This document shows, one piece after another, positions 48,801 to 60,300 of a stretch of DNA of 64,000 bases. The translations under genes were made by a program, and so were the position numbers. How positions within the stretch are numbered: the stretch's first letter is position 1; every line of letters starts with the position of its first letter. The notes under the pieces were generated by a model. It saw only the letters and a list, made by a program, of their open reading frames with translations. It did not search any database and was not told the origin of the DNA. This DNA comes from Phallusia mammillata. Taxonomy: Eukaryota > Chordata > Ascidiacea > Phlebobranchia > Ascidiidae. The stretch lies in the NCBI GenBank assembly GCA_003260075.1, contig QLIY01000628.1, forward strand, positions 23,190 through 87,189. Reading direction: 5' to 3'.

Positions 48801-49138
48801 ATGTGTTGACGTTTACCGGACCAAAGATATAAAAACAGAAGCCAGAAAAAAAATAAAACGCTTCGAAGAAATAAAGGTGAAGGATTGTTGCCTTGCCCGG
48901 TGGCCTGGCAACAAATTGTTTTACAAGGCAAGAAGAATTGCCAAAGATGAAGGTAAACATAATTATCTGTCCTACTTTATTGAACATTAGGAAATCATAA
49001 GTTATTGTAAAAAGATGTACATCAATTAAGCTTTTGTTCTATACAGGTCGGTCAAGCTGCACGCATTCTGATTCAGAAGCGTCAAATATGTCCCCATCAA
49101 ACCAAAAATCTAAGAACACAATTTCAGCCTTTCATTAA
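42824..49138 (+). CDS. Composite gene with tyrosine recombinase domain
   Basis: Exons: 42824-42858, 44768-44809, 44919-44966, 45089-45199, 46289-46309, a large exon from about 46493 to about 47850, possibly seven 42-nt exons, 48761-48952 and 49047-49138. The first five join perfectly in phase 2 (MDNFRRRKLFAK, then acidic and Ser-rich sequence). The large exon has two zinc-finger-like motifs (CHACDKQYK...HHKTYH and CPICGRAVKNLTKHYENLH) and a tyrosine recombinase core: box I GCRPSVMIGLLIREL, then TATDVRKLIHT, ASGHSLAVADQVYN. Arg, Arg, His and nucleophile Tyr (R44, R158, H182, Y191 in the frame starting 47174) are all present. Frame breaks fall in A-runs near 46617, 46760, 46838 and 47203, and the join before 46493 needs one more base. 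The last exons encode a Tudor-like piece (VVFLDDGECVDVY, CLARWPGNKLFYKAR) and end at TAA. Crypton transposons carry such recombinases; whether this is a host gene or an element is open. Confidence 0.7.
43785..44200 (+). repeat. Dispersed repeat, partner of 1-240, plus diverged second copy
   Basis: About 43785-44040 is the reverse complement of 1-240. About 44040-44200 repeats part of it with divergence ('cagatggtagatatagttat'). Both lie in the first intron of the recombinase-domain gene. A G-run is at 44363-44374. Elsewhere in this intron, 43380-43740 repeats a short 'cggcttacaatcgag' motif. Confidence 0.7.
47916..48691 (+). repeat. Seven tandem 42-nt exon-like units
   Basis: Units at 47916-47957, 48040-48081, 48159-48200, 48283-48324, 48403-48444, 48526-48567 and 48650-48691 each follow an AG and precede a GT. 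All are exactly 42 nt and open in the frame that enters and leaves in phase 1, encoding a 14-residue repeat such as DIQPGPSHHQDDLQ. The next exon (48761) also needs phase 1, so any number could be included in frame. Steps alternate near 124 and 120 nt, so the duplicated unit may be a dimer. Most donors (AAG|GTCTGT) are weak and acceptors lack long pyrimidine tracts; the last donor (CAG|GTATTT) is better. Inclusion in mRNA is not proven. Confidence 0.75.
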
Positions 49139-49236
49139 TGCTGTTAGTTTACTTCAACTGTTTCTTGTGAATGGTCTGGTTTTTTTTTGTGAAGTGTTTT
49201 GCTGTGAATGATTTTCATTTGTTTACTTTCATAGAA

Positions 49237-50705
49237 AAACACCTTCAAATTCTTTAATATTTCTGCTGGTACCAAGTGTATGCTGTAATCTTTTAGTTCA
49301 CTAATAGAAGAACTGTCTTCAAATGCTTTACCATTTCTGCTGGTACCAAGTGTTTGCTGTAATTTTTTCGTTCCTTAATAGAAAAAACTGTCTTGAAATG
49401 CATTACTATTTCTGCTGGTACCAAGTGTTTGCCTTAAATTTTTTCGTTCCTTAATAGAAAAAACTGTCTTGAAACGCTTTACTATTTCTGCTGGTACTGA
49501 GTGTTTGTTGTCATTTTTTGGTTCTCTGATAGAAAAACTGTCTTGAAATGCTGTACTATTTCTGCTGGTACCAAGAGTATGCTGTGATTTTTTAGTTCAC
49601 TAATAGAAAAACTGTCTTCAAATGCATTACTAGTTGTGCTGGTACCAAGAGTTTGTTGTAATTTTTTAGTTCACTGATAGAAAAACTGTTTTAAAATGCA
49701 TTACTATTTCTACTGGTACCGAGTTTTGGTGTAATTTTTTAGTTCACTAATATAAAAACTGTCTTCAAATGCATTACTATTTCTGCTGGTTCCGAGTGTT
49801 TGCTGTAATTTTTTAGTTCACTAATAGAAAAACTGTCTTCAAATGCATTACTATTTCTGCTGGTACCAAGTGTATGCTGTAATTTTTTAGTTCACTGATA
49901 AAAAAACTGTCTTCAAATGCATTACTGTTTCTGCTGGTACCGAGTGTTTGCTGTAATTTTTAGTTCACTGATAGAAAAAAAACGTCTTGAAATGCTTTAC
50001 TATTTCTGCTGGTACCGAGTGTTTGCTGTAATTTTTTAGTTCACTAATAGAAAAACTGTCTTCAAATGCTTTACTATTTCTGCTGGTACCAAGTGTATGC
50101 TGTAATTTTTTAGTTCACTGATAAAAAAACTGTCTTCAAATGCATTACTGTTTCTGCTGGTACCGAGTGTTTGCTGTAATTTTTAGTTCACTGATAGAAA
50201 AAAAACGTCTTGAAATGCTTTACTATTTCTGCTGGTACCGAGTGTTTGCTGTAATTTTTTAGTTCACTAATAGAAAAACTGTCTTCAAATGCTTTACTAT
50301 TTCTGCTGGTACCAAGTGTATGCTGTAATTTTTTAGTTCACTAATATAAAAACTGTCTTCAAATGCTTTACTCTTTTTGCTGGTACTAAGTGTTTGTTGT
50401 AATTTTTTAGTTCACTAATAGAAAAACTGTCTTTAAATGCATTACTGTTTCTGCTGGTACCGAGTGTTTGCTGTAATTTTTAGTTCACTGATAGAAAAAA
50501 AACGTCTTGAAATGCATTACTATTTCTGCTGGTACCAAGTGTATGCCGTAATTTTTTAGTTCACTAATAGAAAAACTGTCTTCAAATGCATTACTGTTTT
50601 TGCTGGTACCGAGTGTTTGCTGTAATTTTTTAGTTCAGAAAAAAGAAAAACTGTCTTCAAATGCGTTACTATTTCTGCTGGTACCAAGTGTTTGCTGTAA
50701 ATGAC
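49237..50705. repeat. Minisatellite, ~74-bp unit, about twenty copies
   Basis: The core 'tttctgctggtaccaagtgt' followed by 'gctgtaattttttagttcac' and 'aaaaactgtcttcaaatgc' recurs about every 72-78 bp. It begins about 100 nt after the stop codon of the recombinase-domain gene. An AATAAA at 50845-50850 lies beyond it, so the array could be part of that gene's 3' UTR. Confidence 0.9.
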
Positions 50706-50844
50706 ATAGTTCACTGACAATGAACAAAAGTAATATTTTCTGTTAGTGCAAAATGATGGCTGTAAATGACTTTGTTCTCTTTCATAAATATGCTACTACT
50801 GAGTGTTATGCTGTAAATACATTTTCTTTATTCACATTTCGTTA

Positions 50845-50850
50845 AATAAA
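50845..50850 (+). terminator. Candidate polyadenylation signal AATAAA
   Basis: AATAAA about 140 nt after the minisatellite; it could end a long 3' UTR of the recombinase-domain gene, 1.7 kb after the stop. Speculative. Confidence 0.35.
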
Positions 50851-51289
50851 GTCTTTGCACTTAATGGTTCTGGCGTATTACATATTTGAGAGGATTTTGT
50901 GTCAGTTGTGATGTATAGTGCTCTACAAACTTAGGTCGTTTCTGAATGGTGCAGTCTGAATGGTGCAGGATAAATAGTAGGTTCACACAGTCTTGATACT
51001 TGTTTTGAAAAGATTAAGAGTAAACCATTTAGTTAAAGCGCCAAGCCAAACAATACGAATAAACGCATGTTTTGGAGCGAATAATTAAATAACTCACAAA
51101 CTGTTCTGGTAATAATCCTGAAATTCACTGGTTAAGACTGAAATTCACGACGCGCACATTTTATAGCCACACCTAGGTTAACATGCTGTCGTTTGCTTGT
51201 TCGAAATGTTTAACCGAGATTAATCACCGTATGTTAAATTAAAAAGTAGTTAAAGCAGACCTAGGAAAGTTGGTGTGTTGACAGGAAAT

Positions 51290-52200
51290 AATAGTAAAAG
51301 ATTTTACTATAAATGTATCTTCTTCTATTTAAACGCGAGTAAATATATACGTTGTGTCCGCTTGGAAAAACCGTTTGAATTGATATTAAACATGTCTAAT
51401 ATCCGATATATCTTTTCTGACTGCAATTTGGAGTTGACCTGTGAAAACTTTTTGAATTTATTTTAAACTGCTAGTGTTTTATGACCGAAAGTTTTACCTT
51501 GTACCGTCAGCACGTCCTAATTTGAACGGTTGTGCAGTGCAAATAATGACAATGTGCGATTTTTATTTTAGATTTGCTTATTTAATAGGCCTGAAACTTT
51601 GTATGCTGTATCCGACTGAAATTTGGACTTGACCAGTGAAAACCGTTTTAGTTTATGTCAAATCGTTCGTGTTTTATGACAGTAAGGTCTTGCCTTATTT
51701 GCAACGTTCAGGCCATGCGAATAATAACGATGTGCGCTTTCCATTTTTGATTCGCTCATTGTAATGGCCTAAAACTTTGTATGCTGTATTTGACTGAAAT
51801 TTGGAGTTGAGCTGTGAAAACTTTTTGAATTTATTTTGAACTGTTAGTGTTTTATGACCGAAAGTTCTTTCTTGTACCGTCAGCACGCCTTAGTTTGAAC
51901 GGTTGTGTCGTGCGAGCAATGACAATGTGGGCTTCTCGTTTTTTATTTGCTTATTGGAATGACCTGAAGTTTTGCATTCTGTATCTTACTGCAAATTGGA
52001 GTCGACCAGTGAAAACCGTTTAAATGTATGTCAAACGTATTTATTTTATTACCGAATAGTCTTTCTTTTACTGTCTGCGTGCCTTAATTTCAACGGTCAG
52101 GCCATGCGAATAATGACGATGTGCGGTTCTCATTTTTGATTTGCTCATTAGAATGACTTGAAACTTTGCAGGCTACAACCGACTAAAATAGAGAGTTGGC
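51290..52200. repeat. Diverged tandem repeat, ~187-bp unit in ~373-bp dimers
   Basis: The motif 'gtgaaaac[ct][gt]ttt' recurs at about 51441, 51636, 51814 and 52009, with steps 195, 178 and 195, so alternate units are 373 bp apart. 'actttgtatgctgta' and 'gtgttttatgac' recur likewise. The sequence resembles the inverted repeats at 41035-42035 ('cgtgttttagaacc', 'aaactttgcatgctgtttct'), so both belong to one family. 50851-51290 shows nothing notable. Confidence 0.7.
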
Positions 52201-53640
52201 CTTTGAAAGTGAGAATTCCATTTATGAAATGAACTGTTTTCTACACAAAAACATCATTACACCTTACAGTTGCATAAAATAATTTGAGTAAATATAATTT
52301 GGATCAAAACTACATCACAGTCTCATTTATTCCCACAAGTGTTGTAATACTTCGTTGGTGTTCTAATTTATTTATTAACTAATTCATTGATGTACGCCAG
52401 GGGTTCCCAACCTGTGGTACGCGTACCACCAGTGGTACGCGAAGGGGGGGGGGGTCAGGTGATACGCGAGTAGATTCTGTTTGTTTCACAAAATTTACAA
52501 ATTTACGATTTACAACTTCATATTTTGTTTGTCCGGTTTTGCTTACCAAAATTATTTCTCTAAGCCTATTCTCATTGTTACGTAACTACTCCTGTTGTTT
52601 CGTATCATTACGATCTTCAAAATACAGGCAATGTCAATCGCCAACAAGAAGCACACCTGCTTTGAAAAACCATTCAACGATGTTGGACAGTAGGCGTTAA
52701 TTATCTCAAGCAGCGAAAGTGCATGTAACAAAAATCTCATTAAATTTAGATGTGGTGCTTTAGTGTTGTTTTAGTACGACAATGTTATTCTTCTCCATAA
52801 AATATGATTCGATCTAATTAGTTGTTCTGCAAGAAGTGGTACGTGTGGCAGTACAGAGCGTCCAAGTGGTACGAGATCGTAAAAAGGTTGGGAACCCGTG
52901 GTGTAAGCAAAACCAACCATTTTCCAACCTAACACGAAAACATAATTTCGTTTTGAAAACGTTATTCGAAACGAAACTTTATTTCGAAGCCAAAATTTTC
53001 CTTTCTAAATTCATTTTCCGACACACGGTCAAGTATGTTTACAAACACGATTGTTTATCATCTCTTGGTGTAAATAGTGCAAGATTCACTTAATCTCGAC
53101 AAACAGTCACGTCTATCATTTACTTTAATGTGAAACTCTCAATGTTTCGCTAATTTGTGTCAGGTGAGAATGTTATCACTGAAATGAACTGTTTTCATCA
53201 TAAATTACATCATTATACACTTTACAGACGCGCCAAACAACTCGAGAATATCGAAATTGCCTGATAATAATGTTACAATTTCATTGGTTTCCACCAATAT
53301 TGTAAAATTTAACTAGTTTCTTTGTGGATCCCAAACCAACTTGTATTTCCGTTTTTGAACCTAACTTGAAAACGAAGTTTCGTTTGGCAAACGTTATTCG
53401 AAACGAAATTTTATTTTGAAATTAAAATTTCTGTTTTTAATTTCCTTTAACGGTGAATGATTGGCAATAAAAGTGAAAAGTAACGTTCTATCTAATGAAA
53501 ATTATTTACGATCGTATAATTAGAGCCCAGTCAGTACAAATAATAATGCAACACTCCACAGTCCTTTAGCGTCACCATGCGCAAATCAAAAAAACTCAAA
53601 ACAAAATTTCGAAACGAAAATTTTGTTTTCATTTTTTTTT
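52160..53640. repeat. Diverged, inverted relatives of the 432-bp satellite
   Basis: Segments at about 52200-52390, 52915-53330 and 53330-53640 carry reverse-complement satellite landmarks ('acgaaacttttatttcgaa'-like, 'aaacgttattcgaaacgaaa', 'aacttgtatttc'). They are strongly diverged from the array at 34937-40083 and are interrupted by a hAT element at 52398-52900. Confidence 0.7.
52398..52900. mobile_element. hAT-type non-autonomous element inside diverged satellite
   Basis: Starts CAGGGGTTCCCAACC, ends GGTTGGGAACCCGTG. Flanking 8-mers atgtacgc and gtgtaagc match at six positions. 'gtggtacg' motifs recur near both ends. A G-run interrupts it at 52444-52454. Confidence 0.8.
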
Positions 53641-54180
53641 CGTTTTGGACCGTGCTATAGGACAAAACAACAAAGGAAACGAGTGACAAAACAGTGCAAT
53701 AAAAAAAGTGGTAATATTATCCGTAACTGTTGTAGAGCGGTCAAAGTTGAGGTTACAATTGGTGGATAATGGTAGAACATGTTACACCAACACGGTCCGT
53801 CAGCAAAATTTTACAACAATAAAACTTAACAGGTATAAGACAATATCAAAACAACTTATCTGAAACAAAATGATTAAAGTGCAGGCAGTTGACTGATAAC
53901 GTTGCTTAAACCCGTTCCAGCAGCAGGACATTATAATTGCAAACACAATCCTTTCATACATCTCAAAATCAATAGACGGATTGTTTTATTAAAATATTTC
54001 AGTTTCGTACATGGTATCGACAAGTCAATTTCATTAGCGTTTATTGTGAACAGCCAAGTGCTGTTTTAAGTTACCAGTTTGTCGAACTTTTTTTTCGTTT
54101 TTTTTAAGATTGTCTTCATGCAAAACTGCATGATGTTTCACTTCTCTTGCCGTCTTGAATGCTTTTTCACAAACATTACA

Positions 54181-55326
54181 TTAGTGGGTTTTCTTGTTGG
54201 TGTGAAGTTTCATGTGTCTTTTTGCGTTGTTTTGTAGCTTGAAACTTTTCTCGCAAAAGTCGCATTTGTAGGGTTTCTCATCTGAATGCACAACCATGTG
54301 TTGTCTCAAATCTGAAGCAAAACGAAATAGTTTCTTACAAACGTCACATCTGTGGGTCTTCTTAATGGTGTGAAGTTTCATGTGACTTTTTGCGTGGCTT
54401 GGACGATTGAAACTTTTATCACAAAACTCGCATTTGTGAGTTTTCTCATCTGAATGCACATCAACGTGTTGTCTCAAATCTGAAGCAAAACGAAATAGTT
54501 TCTTACAAACTTCACATCTGTGGGTCTTCTCGTTGGTGTGAAGTTTCATGTGTCTTTTTGCGTTGCATAGTTGATTGAATCTTTTATCACAAAACTCGCA
54601 TTTGTAGGGTTTCTCCTCTGAATGCACAACCATGTGTTGTCTCAAATTTGAAGAAAATGGAAACAGTTTCTCACAAACTTCACATCTGTGGGTATTCTTG
54701 TTGGTGTGAAGTATCATGTGACTTTTTGCGTTGTTTTGTAGCTTGAAACTTTTCTCGCAAAACTCGCATTTGTAGGGTTTCTCATCAAAATGCACAACCA
54801 TATGCTGCCTCATTTCCCATGAAGTCCGAAATGTTTTTTCACAAACTTTACAAAAAAAGCGTTTTTCGCCAGTGTGTATCAACATGTGACGTCTGGCGTT
54901 GCCCGACCACGTGAACCTTTTGTCACAAATGTCACAGCGATACGGTTTTTCACCAGTGTGAGTTCGTGTGTGAGATTTCAGATCTTGCAATGTGCGAAAT
55001 TGCTTTTTACAGACATCGCACCGATGAGGTTTTTCTCCAGAATGAATCAACATGTGTATTTTTGCACTCCCTGGATAAAGGAATCGTTTTTCACAGACAT
55101 TACATTTATGCCGTTTGCCACCATAGTGACTGAGCAAATGCCGTTTTAGATCACTAATAGTTACAAAACTTTTTTCACAGACTCTACAACGATGGATTTT
55201 CTTGCTGCTGTCGTGAATTCTTGAATCATGCTTTCGTAAATACTCGGGTGCTTCAAACTTTTTGCCACAAGTTTTGCACTCAAATTGTTTTTCTTCGATA
55301 TTTTGACCCATGTGGATTTTTGACAT
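54181..55326 (-). CDS. C2H2 zinc-finger protein with thirteen fingers (copy 4)
   Basis: Thirteen complete C2H2 fingers run from the shared MSK start at 55326. The later fingers alternate between two types, KLFRFASDLRQHM and KSFxxxxxAKxHMKLH, giving a two-finger (about 168-bp) repeat amplified about three times. The frame stops at TAA (54181-54183) where paralogues have an Arg codon in THRC; another degenerate finger and a relic of a terminal finger lie beyond, to about 54030. So the protein is C-terminally shortened but otherwise intact. Nuclear DNA-binding role inferred. Nearest relative is pseudogene copy 1, which shares TFRTSWEMRQHMVVH. Confidence 0.85.
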   Translation of the reverse strand: MSKIHMGQNIEEKQFECKTCGKKFEAPEYLRKHDSRIHDSSKKIHRCRVCEKSFVTISDLKRHLLSHYGGKRHKCNVCEKRFLYPGSAKIHMLIHSGEKPHRCDVCKKQFRTLQDLKSHTRTHTGEKPYRCDICDKRFTWSGNARRHMLIHTGEKRFFCKVCEKTFRTSWEMRQHMVVHFDEKPYKCEFCEKSFKLQNNAKSHMILHTNKNTHRCEVCEKLFPFSSNLRQHMVVHSEEKPYKCEFCDKRFNQLCNAKRHMKLHTNEKTHRCEVCKKLFRFASDLRQHVDVHSDEKTHKCEFCDKSFNRPSHAKSHMKLHTIKKTHRCDVCKKLFRFASDLRQHMVVHSDEKPYKCDFCEKSFKLQNNAKRHMKLHTNKKTH

Positions 55327-55591
55327 CTTCCCATAAAACACAAAATCGTTTAAACGTTTCAAACAGTTTTTAATAAAACTTACTGTGTCTGTAAAAAAGC
55401 AAAATTAATCTGTAAATTCCGTTGTCAGGTTTAACCGACCCCTCACGGTAGACAAACTTAATACTCCGAATGTAACATGTTAATAAATAAACTAAATGCT
55501 AAATAAACTTGAACTGCACAACGCAAAACACGACTAGTTTCCACGTCAATAGTTATACATAAACCGTTCCGCGAAAACAACGAGCTCTAAG

Positions 55592-55868
55592 CAGTGGCGT
55601 AGCCAGGGAGGAGCCAAAGGGGCCATGGCCCCTCCCAAATTTTCAAAGTTGTATGTTGAGAAACTTGATTTTAGTGTAGTTTCGTCTCTTAACTATGAAA
55701 GGAATATATAAATTACCAAAGATGACTGTTGTCGCCAAGTTGTTAGACGAAATCCATGCTTTTATATATTTATGCAAACATGGCCTTTACGCCGAGTGTT
55801 AGCAAAAATCTGTATTGGACAACAAATTATGTGGCCCCTCCCAAAATGTTCGGCTGCCTACGCCACTG
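55592..55868. mobile_element. hAT-type MITE in copy 4 flank
   Basis: Starts CAGTGGCGTAGCCAGG and ends GGCTGCCTACGCCACTG. Perfect 8-bp duplication gctctaag at 55584-55591 and 55869-55876. The paralogous site near 16998 reads gcgctaag without an insert. Confidence 0.95.
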
Positions 55869-55903
55869 GCTCTAAGTGTTAGAGCAAACATAACACTATA
55901 GGA

Positions 55904-56538
55904 CAGTGGTTCCCAACCGGGGAGGAATTTTGTGAATTCAGGGGAGGAATTTCATAAAAACTGTTAAAAATAATACAAGCATATACATAAGGGATATTCA
56001 TTATAATTTGGATTCGGTTCACATTTGAAACCGGTTGGTTGCAAAGGATTCTGAAAAAGACATCCCTAATTATAAAGTTATTTGTTTATTCGGCCGCATG
56101 CTACGTTTCAGGCGCTTAAATTAATCGATTATTGTCGTAACAAAGTCTATTGTTTTGACATTTTTGTTTTTGACAATCTGGCTGTCGATTAGTTGCTCAA
56201 AAACTGAACAGTCAACAGTCAGTAAACAGTATGTGTCATGAACCTAGATTCTTAGTTGCATGTCATTGTTTGTGTAGATTTTAGCTGTTGCCTAAGTTTT
56301 AGTCAACAAGCAGTATTTAAAAGACACGGGTAGTAAAAACGAACTGTGCCACGTATACAACTATTTTCAGAGCACCAACGAGAGCGAATTTGGCATTGAG
56401 TAGTAATATGAAATAAATTGATATTTCAAATTTCTACAATTTTGTATGTTATATTTGTTTCTAATCTTATTGGGGGGAATGAATAGTTCGAAAATGGGTA
56501 AAGAGGGGGAATGTAACAAAAAAGGTTGGGAACCATTG
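55904..56538. mobile_element. hAT-type non-autonomous element in copy 4 flank
   Basis: Starts CAGTGGTTCCCAACC, ends GGTTGGGAACCATTG. The flanking duplication is degenerate (ctatagga, ctttggat), but paralogous flanks (for example near 17027, ccctacaggatga) lack the 635-bp insert. Confidence 0.85.
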
Positions 56539-57393
56539 CTTTGGATGACTGCGAGTTTACTAATTGTGTGACATATCGTTCTGGTCACGATACTATAACA
56601 TAGAAACTTGGTTCTAAGCAGTGTACGTGTCCAAGTTAACTATATTCTAAATCTAAACCATACTTTTCTTTTGGTTGCATATAGCAAATGACGAGTGTAC
56701 CACGACGAAAAGCCGTTTATGGCTTTCTCGGTGACATGCAAGGGAACACAACAATTATACCCGCAAGCCAGTTTATGACCGGTGTAGTAATTAGCAAACT
56801 TGTTTTGTTAGATTCGTAACCGGTCAAGATTTTGTGTCGATAAAAGGTAAGATGATAACGGATCAAATATATACAACACAAATAACACAATATCATTAAA
56901 AAGTCTAAAATTTATAGTTCGATATACAAAACCGTATGTTAACTTTAATCACAAATATCATTACCGGTAAAACAAGTAGGCTATACCTTTAGTACACAGT
57001 TATAAATGAGGGGGGGGGGTATCATTAGGCTACCGGTAAAACAAGTAGGCTATACCTTTAGTACACAGTTATAAATGAAAAATTATAAATAATACTTAAC
57101 ACTCGTCAAAACTGTGTTTGTTAGTTAAACTTTAATTTCACCACACGTTTTTTTTCACCCAATCCTAAATTATGAATTGCAAATGTATGCATATGCAACA
57201 AAATTTGCATAACATAACGGTTAAAAATAATTGTTAAGTCAATTTCAAAGCTTTTCACCACTGCACAAGTCATTTGCACACTTGAACACGTTATATAATG
57301 CAATAATTTTACCGAAAATTCACTATCAATCAAACTTGTGGCTATAATCACATACTAAACTTCCAGAACATGTCTTAAGTTGATAATATAGAC

Positions 57394-60300
57394 TTATAGT
57401 TGTTTTTCTGGCCATTTATTTGTGATAACTTTAATACTTCCATCTGATTCCACACAAACCAAGTCGGACTTGGTGTCAGTGTCCATGTGTTGTGTTGATA
57501 TTTTTGCCGCAGAATCGATACAAAAGTCAATAAAACTCCAATCGTGCTGTTCAGTTTTTGAAAACCCTCCTTCGCGAGAGAAAGTTATTCTAGAATTTCT
57601 AAAACAAATTTGTTAAGTTATAATAATAGGCAGAAAATAGCATGCAGTGAACTTTCAAATAAACTTAATATAATACTTGTTGACTATATCGAAGCAAAGT
57701 ATATCTCCTGAGCCATCCCCATCAAAATCACCAGTAAGCAAACTTCCACTTGATGAATTGCAAAACTCTTTAGTAATCGCAGGTAATGTTAAAAAATCCA
57801 TTCCTTGGTTTTCTAATAATTGCCTTCGAGAAAAAAAACAGTTCAGACGAGATTAAAGGTTAAAAACACAAACTTCATTTAGAACAGGTAAGTTTGAAAA
57901 TATTTGACAATAAACTAGCAAACTTAAAATGATTATGGCATTATTGGGCAAACTGTGTTTTTGTGGAACTTTGGTTAAAAAATTAATTATTTACTCCCCA
58001 ATATACATTTTATGAGGCAGAATTTTTTCAATTATTTTCTTACATTGCTAACTACTAACTTTATTTTGTTGCTTCTGGCCATTAATGGGTAAGTTACTTT
58101 AAAATCACATTTCAATTATATTTACCAATATAAAACACATTTTTTTACCTAAATTTACACATTTACAAGAAAAAATGACACCTACCATATAGAGAAATCT
58201 AAAACAGATTCTGTTTCATACTCACATATAAAATATGATCAAACAAATTTATAAATAAAAAATCTTTTACTACTTACATATGTTTTAATTCTTTAATGCA
58301 CACAATATCACCCAAACCATCACCATTAAAGTCGATCGAAGCTACCCAACCTCCTGTACAATTCAGCTCAAATAGTGAAACAATCCCACTACCCATCGCA
58401 TCTGAATAAATTAAGCAAAATCTACTTTAACTTTTTACAACATATTTTCAAGCCTGTAACTTAAATAGTTAAAATAATGGCTTCTTTTTATACCACTGGT
58501 AAAAATTTGTTTTTTTTTTCACTCTATTTAATTATCAGCAATAATTTAAGTATTCATTTGTTGTTTATTATATTACTGCCTTAGAAAATTGAACAAGTGA
58601 CACTATAAATATGGAAAACATTTCTTCAAAAACTTTGTGCACACTGACTAATTCAATAACTAAAGAACATTTTATAAAAATATTTTGTAAAGTAAAAAAC
58701 AATTTCACCTGTTTCATTTCCTGAACTGATGCAGGTCTGAAAAAACATCAAAATTTTTTACAATAAAAACACAAAATTACAAGATACGGATGAGTGTTGC
58801 CTCCAGTCATTATACAGAATTGATATATAGTTTGCCTTTATATAAGTTAAGTAAAACTTCAAAAATCGGAATAAAATCAACATAAATAATTTCAAGCTGC
58901 AAATATTTACCTCATCATTGCATGGCACAGTTTGGTAATCAGCACCAGTACAGGTATCGGATAACACAACACCTTTAAAACAAGTTCTGTATCGGAATTT
59001 TGTGCCGTACAGATTTCTTTACAGATTTCCGAGCATGTTGACCATTCCTCCCATTTACCCCATGAGCAATTTCACTTGCATCACCTATTGTAAAATTAAA
59101 TCCATGATGTAAAAATTTGTGCCAAATTTGCAAAACACTTCAATTGTCAAATATAAATATAAATATAAATATAAGTCTCCATCAATGATGCATACATCTT
59201 TCATATGGTTAAACACCGAAAACAGTTGTAGATGCAAGTTAAAAAAGTCCAGCATTATGTTGAGTGGCGGAATGGTTTCCACCAATTGAAATGTCTAAAC
59301 TAACTAGAGATTGGCAGAAATATAACTAATGGCAAAAAAAAATCATTGGCAGTACATGAATCGTTTCGTTTGTTGGTACTCCAACCTACAATCTTGCGAA
59401 GTACCTAGCGAAAGTTATTTCTCCGCTTGTGGGCAATACAGAATGGACTGTTTCGAACTCGTCCAAGTTTGTTCAAGAGATAGCACAGTTGCAGCCCCTG
59501 TCCAACGAAGAGGTAATGGTGTCGTATGACGTCGTGTCACTTTTTACAAGTGTGCCAGTGGACCTGGCAATGGACATTGCGTCATCCAAGATTTTAAACG
59601 ACTATAGCCTCNCGTCATCCAGGATATTAAACGACTATAGCCTTAAAGACAGAACACCATGCATTTTTACAGCATCTCAACGAGGCGCAACCAGGCATTC
59701 AGTTTACCGGGGGGGGGGGGGGGGGGGGATAGATGTTCAAGCCACAAGAACCGATGACGGCGTCTTGTACTCGAGAGTGTACCACAAGCCAACGAGTTTC
59801 GGTAGGTATCTCAATTTTCGATCTCATCACCCCACATTCCAAAAAAGGGAGGTGGTTCGTTCCCTAAAAGATCAGCCACGACGCTTGTGCACTCCTAGCG
59901 ACGACTGCGAGGCGGAACTGGCTAAGGTTCGCAAAGCCTTGAAATACAACGGCTACCCCAACTGGATTCTCCGTGATGGACGGGCAACGTGTCCCAAACA
60001 GGTGACCCATCCAAAAACAGAGGGTTTTGTGACACTTCCGTACATACCGAAATTGACGGATATTCTACGGCGTATGTTGCGTGACTTCGGCGTAGCGGTT
60101 GGCGTTCAACCTGCCAATACTCTCCGCAAGCTACTGAGTCACCCGAAAGATCCAATCGACACCCTTGAACAACGTGGTGTTGTATATTCTATTCCCTGCG
60201 CCGAGTGTCCGTTAATATATATCGGGGAGACTGGAAGGTCACTCAACACCCGCCGAAAAGAACATCAACGGGATGTTGCCAACAGCGACGCAAAGAAGTC

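Larger units (their letters stand above)
55327..57100. other. 5' flank of zinc-finger copy 4, with two hAT insertions
   Basis: The paralogous 5' block (55327-55591, 55869-55903 and 56539-56660) is split by hAT elements at 55592-55868 and 55904-56538 that the other copies lack. The second flank block is at 56689-56980. At 57010-57019 a G-run separates two copies of the same ~55-bp sequence ('ctaccggtaaaacaagtagg'). Confidence 0.8.

Noticed and set aside
47916-50705. CRISPR-like direct repeats
   Set aside because: Units are contiguous tandem repeats without unique spacers, in a eukaryotic context.
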